Shown: positions 14,432 through 26,400 of the stretch, piece by piece
How the letters are laid out: each line of letters begins with the position of its first letter
Numbering within the stretch: the first letter of the stretch is position 1
The notes under the pieces: generated by a model
Database searches by the model: none
Seen by the model: only the letters and a program-made list of their open reading frames with translations
Told to the model about the DNA's origin: nothing
NCBI RefSeq assembly: GCF_049243985.1
Contig: NC_135382.1
Location: 24,718,990-24,782,989 of the forward strand
Reading direction: 5' to 3'
DNA from: Paroedura picta
Lineage: Eukaryota; Chordata; Lepidosauria; Squamata; Gekkonidae
DNA: 64,000 nt
Program-made: the position numbers and the translations under genes

Positions 14432-17400
14432 GAGCTCCACTGTTGTACAATAGTGCTTAGAAAGTTTAGGAGAACTTTATGGAACCTATATGGAATTTAC
14501 TGTCACAGGGCACTAACCGGGCTATGTTCATTTTGAACATCGTTCTTGCACATACTTATTTCATTTGCATGCACATGGGATCTTGTGGTCTTTCTGAAGG
14601 GTTGAGTCCAGTTTGTAATAATTATTTATTAGCAAGAATTGTCAGCCCTCCGTCTTCCTTGAGCCGCCTGGCCAGGAGTGGCGGGTTATAAATTTAATAA
14701 ACATAGACACTCCCTGTGGAAGCGAGGCGTTTTTTTTTAAAAATGCTGTTTAGAAATCCCAAATGTCATATCACAACTTTCTAATAATTGCTAAAAACTC
14801 TATGGTTTTACCTGTCCTCTCTAGGAATAGCCAGTAATTCCTTATAAGGCATCAGGTCATTTTTGAGTTGTCCTGATGTCATGGACAATGCCTCTCCCAA
14901 ATCCATGCCCTCTGCCTTCTGTTGTTGCCAGGCTACAGCAGATATGTATACAGTCCTTTAAATATGTAATTATTTACGTTGTCTGTATTCCCAGCACTTC
15001 ATAAGCAATCGCAAGCCATGCTTAAAAGTGTACTTCATTTTGCTCCTCTCTTTGATTTATTAATTCAACAAGCAGCTAAGCTGCATATAATAAACACTCT
15101 ATACAAAATGGGTTGGACTGAATGCCTTCCTTCCTCCACTTTGGATCCAATGGTATTGTTCCTCTGATAATCCAAAGAGACAATATGGGCATCCTCAGCT
15201 GTGGTTAAGAGAAGCAGCCTCAAATCTGGAGAACCAAATTTGATTCTCTGCTCTTCCTCCACATGCAGCCAACTGATTTTGGGCTGGCCACAGTTTTCTC
15301 AGGGCTCTCTCAGCCTCCCCTCCCTCACAAGGTGTCAGTTGTGGGGAGAGGAAGGGTAGGTGATTGTGAGCCATTTTGACATATACGTGGCCAGCTGGGT
15401 GACCTTGGGCTGGTTACCATTTTCTCAGAGTTCTCTCAGGCTCACCTGCCTCTCAGAGTGTGGGGAGATGAGGGGTAAATGGTTGGAAGATGCTTTGAGA
15501 CTCCTTAGGGTAGTAAAAAGTGGAACACACAAAACATGCTCCTCTTCTTGGGGGATAACTCAGCATTCTGAAGCATTAAGTCCCCACTGGAGAACTCCTT
15601 TTAACTTTGTTGCAGCCCCCAGTCCTACATCCTGCCCTCTGTGCCCTTTTGCTGCCCCAGAGCTGCAACGGTGGGTCATGGTTGCCCCTCCAACTCACTG
15701 CAGGCGACGGGGTCTTAAGCAGAATTGTCTTCCTCTCTGCACCCTGGGGCTGCCTACATCTTTCCTACTCTTTTGGTGCCCCCCACCCACAAATCTGGCA
15801 CCCTCCTCCACCAGGCATTTTCCTGAGACCGACAACAGGTCCCCCTCAGACATCCCCTCCATGGCCTGAACCAGTCTGTCCTCTCTTAAGGTCCTTAGCT
15901 AAGTTCCTGTTCCCGTTATACTGCTGTTTAAGATCACTGAAATTGTGTTATTTAGATTGTTGTTGTTGTATTGGTTTATGTTATATATTAATTTGTTCCA
16001 TGTATCCCCCCCCCATGTTGGATGTAAACTGCACTCAGACATATGGAAGGGCAGTATAGAAATCAAATAAATAAATAAAATAATAAATAGGTTATAGCTG
16101 AGGTTTATTTCATAGACCGTTTATGCACTGGAGGTTTAATGCCAGGTTGCAGGCTGGAGTTTTAGTCGTGGCAGATTGCCCCACCTCTTCCTGCACCCAC
16201 ACGGGGAAGCATTTGGCCCAGTGTGCCTCATCAGTGTGCCCTATTTGTGCTCCTGCACAAGAGCTGGGCTGGGGCAATGAAGTTCTCAGTGCATAAACGG
16301 TCATAGACAGGCCAGCCCTGGTATTCTGGACGCAGGTGTCAGCAAAAGTGAAATGCATACAATCAAGTAAGCTATTTTCAGTGCAGAGACGAAGGATTCT
16401 AACAACACCATTAAAATTAAATTAGCCTTGTTTTTTTCTTTTCTGCCACCATTTCTGGGCAGCCATAAATGGATGGCAGAGGAGCATGAACTCCGTTGTG
16501 TGGGCAGTTGGCTGGCATCCCAGGGGCGATGCTGAATCACAAAGAGCTCCCGCGTGGGCAGCGTTCCACATACATCCAGAACTGGCCCCTGTACCTCTAG
16601 CTGTGTTGCAAACATGTGGCCTGATTATTCAAAACACTTTCTCCTCTCAAGGGCTCCCTTGCTTTGACTACTCTGGCACTTGACGGAGGACTATGCAGTC
16701 TGTTTATTGTATCTTGGATGGCCAGCAACTGCTCTAAGCCTGCCAAGTATGTGTTTCTCTCAGTCGAATGCTACGTTAAATACAATGAACACAAAGCCAG
16801 GGGGTAGGGATGCTTGGGTCCAGGGGGGGGCGGACCCCTGCTTTGGCGTCACTCTCCCCACATTGGGGTTTTCAGAAAGCAAGGGGAAATCCCCCCCCCA
16901 ATAGCTCTTTTTATGGTGATCCTTGCCCCCTCCCCAGCAGTTAGGAAGGAGGAGTGTGAAGGAACTTGCTAAACGAGTCAGCAAATGGACAAACAATCCC
17001 TTCAAAAACTGTCTCCGGAGGCTGAATACAACCTGTGCCAAAGCGGTAGGTGTTCGAGCCTCCCCAATCTAAATTAGAAAGCCGCAGTTTGTCAAGTATA
17101 GATAGAAGATTATAGAGCTTCGCCCCGGGGATGGCGGTGAATTCAATTGGGAGTGCACTTCTTGGTGGGAAAGAATGATCATCCTGGCCCCTGAGTATCT
17201 GTTGGGTGGACAATTGGGCAATCCATCCCCTCTCACTCCCCTGCTGAGCAGGTGGCTATCATTTGCATCGGCCTCTCTTTTCACTGGCTGCTCTTGAATG
17301 CCCACAATTATAAAATGGGTCTAAATTTGATCTGTCATTTAGATAGCCGTGCAAATGTGTGGGCCTCACATCGGTAAAGTGCTACGGTTGGAAATACACC

Positions 17401-20400
17401 CTCATTATGTTGCTCTGGTTACTTCTGCAAATCCAGGCACCTTGTCCTGAATGCATGCTGCGTGGCTCTGAGAACACCGTGTCATTTGGGCATGAGGAGA
17501 GAGGTGCCCTACAAGGACGCATCTGAGAATTGTTGCAGTCGTTTTGAGAAATAATTGCTTAAACTGCTTTCGCAGAAACCAAAATAGGCAGGGGGATGAA
17601 CCACAAATGGACAAAAAGCACCTGCTGCTCCTAGCCTTTGAAAGCTCAAATGTCCCAGAGGGCAAAATTACACATTAGTCTGGCAAATGTATGTTTCTAA
17701 GCTACCATTTGCCAATGTGACATTAATGCAGGTGTGGAAGGGATGTTTGTTAGGGAGGCTCATGGGGGGAGAGGGTTCTTCCCCTGAAATGCCCCTTTAA
17801 TTCGTCTGTGATTCCTCAGTGATCTCTTTTTTTTTAATACCTCCCCCCTGGGGAAGATTGGTCATCTACTGTGCCAGGAGAAGTTTGCTCATCTCAGACA
17901 CCTGCAGTGCAGTCAACAGGGAGGAGAATATTATCAGCAGAGTGATCCCTTTGGCCCAGGTGCAATGCAGCCAGTGAGAAGTGCAGCTTTATTCCACTGG
18001 GCCATGCATGCCATAGAATTTTCAGTAATTCCTAGAGTGACTTTGTCACTTTTTTAAACCCACCCCCATTTTCTCCCCACAACCCTTTCACTACTTGACA
18101 ACTATAATTCAAGTCTCCTAAAGCAGCCATTTTCAACAGCGGCCATATGGCCCCCGGGGGGCCATGGTACATTTGAATGGGCCACAGACTGAAAAACATC
18201 AGAAGGGTTTATGGGGGGTCCTGGCAGCTGAACCAGTGAAGTACCCTTTTTGTCACGTATGACATCATTAATTGCTAGGAGGTTGAAGCTTTGTCAAGGG
18301 AAAGAAAAAGAAATCATGTAATCATTTAGTTTGTACTTGAAGGACTGCATTTAAGGGGGAAAATGGTTGAATATTCTAGAAATGTGTCTTGCATATACAT
18401 GAAACAAGGTACGCTGAGTATAGTTAGTTTACTCTTAGCTTAGGGCTCTTTTAGCCTAGCTCATAGCACAGGAGGCCAGCCTACTGCAGGGGACCCTGGA
18501 ACCTGAGAAAAGCTCCTAGAAGGGCCACATAAAGGTTAAGATTGGTTGTCTTAAAGGCCATAGGATCACTTTGGGAGACCCCCCAAAGTGATCCTATGGC
18601 CTTTAAAACAGTCATTAAGACATTATTTTCATGATCCTGGGAAATGTGGACAGAATGGGGCTTAATGTATGTCACAGATATCAGATTTTTCTCACTGAAA
18701 ATGAAAAGAAGTTTTAATAAGTTAAACACATGAGTAAACAATATGCTGAGCAAGAATTGGGAATAACTGCATGTCCTCTATCCAGCATAGACCATTTCTG
18801 CATGGAGGACTCACTCAGCCGAAAAATCGTGATGTGCTATGTTTTTTTGCATCAGGATGGCTCTCCAAAACTTTCCCCATGTCTGCATGGGGGAGCCTTT
18901 GTCCCCCTTCCACCCATTTGCCCACAGACTTGTGTCTGCACGTGATAGCCGAGGGACAGAAAGTAAAAACTTCCCACTGTTTTTTTTTTACTTGTCAATC
19001 ATTGTCACATGGTGAAAACTCCCAATCATCTTCCAGCGCTGTTTTGTTGCATTTGAGCCCCCTCTCCGAGTCCAAAACAATTTTTCTTAAAATTACCACA
19101 ATCTCACTATAACGCAAAACCGTAACAACAAAAACTAGGGGATACAAAACGGTGAGCTGTTTTATTGTACCATTCCTCTCCCCCACCACACACGTAAATA
19201 GAACATGAAAAACAATGTAAGAAAGGAAAGGTGACGACCAAATATGATAGCTAGTGGGGGTTTGCTATTTTGTTATATTGGAATTGCGTTGTAATGCAAT
19301 TGGCCGTGTTTAAAAAAAAGCAGCTGAGGAAAGATGTGAGGGTAGATGATGGAAGTGACACTCGGGGTAGGAGGTGGGCGCAATTGCTGGGAAAGCATGA
19401 TTGGGGAAAGCCTGACTTTCCCCACTTCCGCATGGCCCGTTGGATATACACCCCTCTGGATCCCACATCAAAAAATGGAACACGGATCTCTGAGAGTTCA
19501 CTTGAGGCGGGCCAACTTAGGGGGCAAGTCAGGACTATCCTAGGACCCCACCTAAAGGGGCCCAATTCCATGTGGAAAGGGAGGAGGGGGAACTGGACGC
19601 AAACAAATTGAAATCAGAGCCTGACAGGTTGTAAGGAAACAGTCTTAGACTTATCTCCTAAGAGGGATGTTGGCAAGATCCTGGGACCTGTGAAAGCCAC
19701 TGCTTGTAACCTGGATCCTTGCCCATCCTTCCTGCTAAAATCATACAAGGGCCACATCAACAAACCCTTCATATCAACTACATATCTGCCACTAACTCAG
19801 GGCCCCTTCCCTTGCCACTTAAAAACGATACATCCACTACTTTAAAAACTAACCCTACAGAAAAATCATGCAGCCAATCATCACCCAGTCTCTAATCTAC
19901 CTATTCTGGGCAAAGTGCTCGAGAGGACACTAGCAGGCCAACTATAATTATTCATGAATGACTCATCTAGACCCTTCTTAGTCTGGCTTCAGGCCAATCT
20001 ACAGTAATGCTATCACTGACAGCTACCCCTCATGTCCTCCCCTCACCCATTTATCTTCTGGTTGCCAGGCCATGGCAGGCAACCCTAAATGAATGGCATT
20101 TTGCCACAGTAGGCCATACACCTGACACATCCCCTGATCCTACACATCCCTGGATCCTTCCCTACAAGCAAGAAAGACAGAGTGACTTTTTGCAGTGATC
20201 TGGGCTACAAGCATATGCATATAACCTGTTAGTTTTTTCTTCTAATGGAAACTTCAAACTAAAGGACTTTTAAAATCCTGTGATTAAACAATGAAACAGT
20301 TGGACTAAACGGTGTAAAAGATGCTTGCCTTCTGTCTTCTGGCACTGATATTTAAACATGCATAGCTTCCTTGGGTTTTCTTTAACTCAAGAGTTCCAGG

Positions 20401-23400
20401 CTAATTGCATCTTGAATAAATCAGAGTAATTAGGCTTTCTGCACTGTGATCATGAAACCTATTCTTTGCAATTAAAGGATCTGTCACTTTTAAAACGGGC
20501 TTTTAAACATGCAGCCAAGTGGGGGAGGAAAAACAAGATTATTTTAAATTAAAAGAAGATGGTACACCAGATTGGCCATAACTGCCTTGACATTTTATCA
20601 GCTCATTTAAGTAAGAAGCAAAGCTGCTCCCAACGACTGAAATTGGATGCATAAGGGACCTCCTTCACAACACTTATCATATCAGCTATTCCTGCATTTA
20701 CCCTTAGATTTGAGTCCAGGAGCACCTTGTTATCTGCCTTTACATCTAATCACCAAGGTTTAAAGGTAAAGGTATCCCCTGTGCAAGCACCAGGTCATGT
20801 CTGACCCTTGGGGTGACTCTCTCCAGCGTTTTCATGGCAGACTCAATACGGGATGGTTTGCCAGTGCCTTCCCCAGTCATGACCGTTTAACCCCCAGCAA
20901 GCTGGGTACTCATTTTACCGACCTCGGAAGGATGAAAGGCTGAGTCAACCTTGAGCCGGCTGCTAGGATCAAACTCCCAACCTCATGGGCAGAGGTTCAG
21001 ACTGCACGTCTGCTGCCTTACCACTCTGCGCCACAAGAGGCTCTCACCAAGGTTTAGCCACCATGTAAATCAAAGAATCCTACACAATAGGATCTGCTAT
21101 GCTATTATTTAATGTTCTGCAAATCTGTGGGGCTCTTTTCTGGGTTGATATGAAAGGCTTGACACTCTGAGGGTACAAACGGATTGCAGATCCCTGGCCC
21201 CGTGAAGTGTGCCTGGCCCTAGCTGCTGCCTGGTGGAAAGAGCAGGGACCTGCAGGGACTTCGTTCCGCTGGGCCTGCAAGACGGAACTCTTCCACCAGG
21301 CGTTTGGTTGAGGCCAGGTTAAGAACATCTACCTCTACCACCACCCCGGGTGTCCTCATGCCAGCCAATAAGCTGGCACGTATTTTATTAGTTCCACCAA
21401 TCTATCTGGGCATACAGGTTACCTAGATCAGGGGTAGTCAACCTGTTGTCCTCCAGTTGTTCATGGACTACAATTCCTATGAGCCCCTGCTAGCAAACCA
21501 CAGGTTGACTACCCCTGACCTAGATGGCTCGGTTGGGGACGGGGGGGAAGGTTAGGAGTAGGGTGATTTTTATTGTTTTAAAATGTATGATGGTGACCAA
21601 CAAAACATGGCCGGACAAAACATGTTCAAATCTTATACATTGTTGATAAAATAGCACAGTGGCTACTTTAGGTGGGTTTCCACTAGCTGCCCATTTCGGA
21701 ATTGCCTTTTTTCAATCATTTTCAAAAGTGAAGAGTATTCCGATAGGAGAATAACAAACTAATACCAATGTTTTGATAATGAACTGTTTTTCCAAACCCA
21801 TGTAGTTCACAGCTTGCTGCTCTAATATAATTAAAAAATCTTCTGCAGAATCAAGCCTTTATGTGGACTAATGCCCCACAAATGTGCTAATAATCTCAAA
21901 CCTTGTCTAACCAACCAGGAAGGTTATTAGAATTGTAGTAATTTCTTGGCCATTATGTCACTTGTTATGCATAAGACTGGCATATGTTCATTTGGCTGTA
22001 ATGCTGCCTGTTCCCTATATATTAGTCTAAATAGCAGACATTTTTTGCAAAAATAACATTGCATTAAAAGGGTCATCTTCTTATATCTGATGGGTCCGTA
22101 TTACATAACGTAAACTTAGTATTTTCACTGATATTTGAAAATCTTTTATTGGTATGCAGGATTACTACATTTCTCACAGAGCTTTCTTCTTGTTGTTTGC
22201 ATCGCCTAGCCTCTTGTGGTGCAGAGTGGTAAGGCAGCAGACATGCAGTCTGAAAGCTCTGCCCATGAGGCTGGGAGTTCAATCCCAGCAGCTGGCTCAA
22301 GGTCGACTCAGCCTTCCATCCTTCCGAGGTCGCTAAAATGAGTACCCAGCTTGCTGGGGGGTAAACAGTAATGACTGGGGAAGGCACTGGCAAACCACCC
22401 CGTATTGAGTCTGCCATGAAAACGCTGGAGGGCATCACCCCAAGGGTCAGACATGACCTTTTGCTTGGGGATACCTTTACCTGTGAGATAAGTTAAGATG
22501 AGGCCATACAACTGGCCCAAGGTCACCCAGCAAGCTTCCACCACAGAGTGGAGTTTGGGTCTGGGGTCTCCTGCGTCCCCACTTGATACTCTAAAAGCCC
22601 ACTACATCACACTCGCTCTGATTGCGCCTGATGTCTCTTCCTTGCTGAGGGTTAAAGCTGCCAAAGGTGAGGAATTTTCCATGGGTGAAACACCGCAGAG
22701 GAAAGCAGCACCGCAGCCTTCATCCATATTCCGCCCCCTCACCTTTGCATTTCCAGGCCAAAGGACACGTCTGGAGATCCAGATGGTGTTTAGTTTGGAA
22801 TAATAGCTCTTGTCCAACAAGCCACAAGCTCATCTCATGCTTCCTTCCTCATATAATAAGAAAAAGTGTGACTTCTTTCTCTGAAGGTCTTGTGTCCCAA
22901 ATGAAGGAGCAGAGCCTCAGTGGCTTATTTCCTGGGGGCTGCTGCACTGAGAGCCAGCATGGTGCAGTGGTTAACAGAGCAGCAGCTTCTAATCTGGTGA
23001 GCCGGGTTTGATTCCCTGCTCCCCCACATGCAGCCAGCTGGGTGACCTTGGGCTCGTCACAGCCCTGATAGTGCTAGCCTCACAGAGCAGTCCTATCAGG
23101 ACTCTCAACCAATCAAACTTTATTACAGTCGTTTAGACCAGGGGTAGTCAACCTGTGGTCCTCCAGATGTTCATGGACTACAATTCCCATGAGCCCCTGC
23201 TAGCAAATGTGTTTACGCACTGGAGGTTTCATGCTGGGCTGCAGGCTGGAGTTTTAGATGTGGCCCCACCTCTTCCTGCCCCACCTCTTCCTGCACCCAC
23301 ATGGGGGAGCATTTGGCCCGGTACACTTCATCTGCCCCCAATTTTTGCTCCTGCATGGGATCTGGGGCATCGAAGTTCCCAGTGCATAAACGGTCATTGA

Positions 23401-26400
23401 GAGGCTGTCAGGCTGAGCGATCTTTTGTGTGGCCTTCTGCGCATCATTTATTGCTCGTCCATTGCAGTGTCAGGAGTGCCTTCTCCACATCCCTGATGCT
23501 GTATTCTTGCACTTCCTGGCTTATGCAATCAATTAAGTGAACCATTTAAATAGCTTTCGGGAATGAAAAATGAAAGGATTAGCTGTTATTAAAAAACACA
23601 AAAAACAGGAAGTGACTGCCAGCTTTATTGCCTGTGCTGTATTTCTGTTTTCAAGATTTTTAACTAAAACTTCATTGTTCTGGGACTGACAAACGGGATG
23701 ATAAATGATTCCTTTAACACGTTAATGAGAGAGGGATCCTCCAGAAAATTCAAGAGCACATAGTCTACATATATTCAGAGGTGATTTACTACATTTTGAC
23801 AAAATTGAGATTGATTCTAGTGAATACTGAAATTTCGAGCAGGAATAGCCAAATGTAGAGGAGGAAAAGGTTTGTGACCTTGAAAACGGGCAAATGATAA
23901 ACAGGTCCCCATTCTGGCTCCTGATACATTTAATTTCAAGCACATTACAGAACACAGGGAGAAACCACTTTTGGATTGAAAGTGCATTTATTTGAAGTTT
24001 ATTAGTTAATAAACTGTGTTTTCGCTTTCTTTACTGGCTTCAGAAACCAGCTGAGATCTGGCTAGCTTGAGCTATCTAGGTCAGAGCTGTTCTTTTTCAA
24101 TCTTTCACAAAAATGATGAGGCAGGAAGTCTGTTATAAGATGTTGGAGATGAACAAGCTGCAAGACAGTCATGATCTCCAAGAAATGAATGAGATGGGGG
24201 GTTAGGGAATAAGAAAAAATCTACCGACAAGGATTCTCAATCCTTATGTGAATCATCCACATAAGGGGCGAGAATCCTTGTTTCCTGTCCCCTCCTTCCT
24301 CCCCTCCCTCTCCTTACCTGGTGGCAGGTTGCGCTGGGCTGGCCAAGCCCCCACCTGTCTCCCAAGGCTGGCTCCACTCTCAGGAGGTCAGGACTGGAAT
24401 GACCTCCTGAGAGGAAGACTTAATGCACCTCAGTGCTCTGGCACTGCTGCCCATCTACTGGCATGGTCCCTGGTGTGGGACTACTTACATCATGTTCGTA
24501 GACTTCCGTTGGAGGGACTGCGCCAGTAGATGTTCCACATCAAAAAGTTAAAGCACTTGGAAATGCTGCAAACTGCTTTGAGGTCTGTATTGTCCTGTTT
24601 AACAAGATACCACGTAACTCAACTCTAAAACTTCAAAGCTATCTAGCAGACTTACAAGAGCAAGAGTGAAGAAATATTAAACGGCGCTCTTGCTTATCCA
24701 TATCTTGGAAGATGGTTTGTATAAAAGGAAATATATGATTGAATTTGGGAAAGAACCACCCTTTCAAAGAGCTTTTTCAAAAAGCACCTGCAGCCCAATG
24801 CATTCTGTGTTTAATTACTTGATAAACAACAAACCCTTTCCCCTGTGGTTTGGAGCAATGCGCAATAAAATAGGAAAATAAAAAAGTTCAGTAGCCCTTG
24901 TATATCCACGTTGGTTTCCAAAACACGTACGTACCTTGAAGGCACATCCAATGCATAGCAACGCTTTGACACATCAATGAGAACACCGTTCACAATTAAG
25001 CCGTAACTCAGAAACTCAATTACATGGACTTTGACGCTGATGCTCCAGAGCAACCATCAGTAAAATGAAATCACAGCTGGTACAAGAGCAATGAGAGGGT
25101 TTTATGGACTTGGTGCCCACAAGGGTCTATAAAAGCCCTTCTACGTTCTCCATCACCCAGAGCTCTGGGCATCCCACAGAGGTTTCCAATGACTCACATC
25201 ACTGTGGTCTAATACATTTCTTCTGATGCCGTGGCATTTCCATTGCAGTCTAACAAAAGTTTGATGCCATCTTCTAAGGTGGCTCTGTGTGAATTCCGCA
25301 CTGGAAATAAATATAAACGGGCTATATTTGCCAAACTTGATCACTTATGCAAAATAGGTATTTTTACTTATGTTCTAAATGTGCATGATTCTGCTGTGAG
25401 GGGGGGGGGCATTGTAGGGGGAGAGTAAGATATGAATCCAGTAGAGCCAACCAAGGAAAGTGTTCTTAGGCTTCCACAGAGTAGGATCCAAAGAGGTAAG
25501 CTTGTGTGCTTACCTCCAGCAATTCTTCAGGGTCCCTGCAACCACAAACATGGCGGGAGGTGTGGCAAGGAGTTTTGAAGAAGGAATTCATGGAAATTGC
25601 TCCTGCCTCTTGGGGGAGTTTGGGGCCAATGCATATATTTTTTAAAGGAAACAGATGTCTGCGAGAAAATTGCATGCTTTTCCAGTGTTGAGGGTAATCA
25701 CAGACTGCACACCACTCTGTCTGTACCTGCTTGGAGAACTGTGATTGCAGTCTGAAGACACATACCTAGAAATAGAGGGTGTGCAATCTTCCCACAGCTG
25801 TCAGCTCCAGAGAATTCAGGTCAGGCTAAAACCTTTGCCTCAAAATGCCACTATCTCTTATCCCAGCAGCCTTTTGTTATATAGATAAAATCATTATATT
25901 TTTATTTAATAATGTACATACCACCTTCCACTACAGCTCAGGGTGGTGTGCAACAAACATTTACATCAAAACATAGTCTAAACCTTAAGAATAATACATA
26001 TTTCAAATGGTGAAATCTCGACATCTTCGTACCAACAGCCCCCATATCCCAATACGTCTTTCAGAGAACGATGCTCCTTGGGGAGGGGGGAGTTATCTGA
26101 GATATTCCTTTTTCATGTAATCGTGGCTCAGTGTTTAAATGAATGCCTCTAGATCTTATTTATGTATTTGCAGGAATTAAATGTCTGCTCTCATCAGGGC
26201 CACAAAATAAGTTTTTTTTTCCAGTGGGAGAGGTGGCCCTCAATCTTTCCATTGCTCTGCACACACATGATAGGAAATCATGTGTCATCAAAGTCACTGC
26301 CAGAGCATTTATCAGTTGCAGTAGAAACAGGAAGTGGACAATGGACACTCTAGCATTTTATGAAACCTCTATGGTAAAACTATAGACATTTTTGTACATG

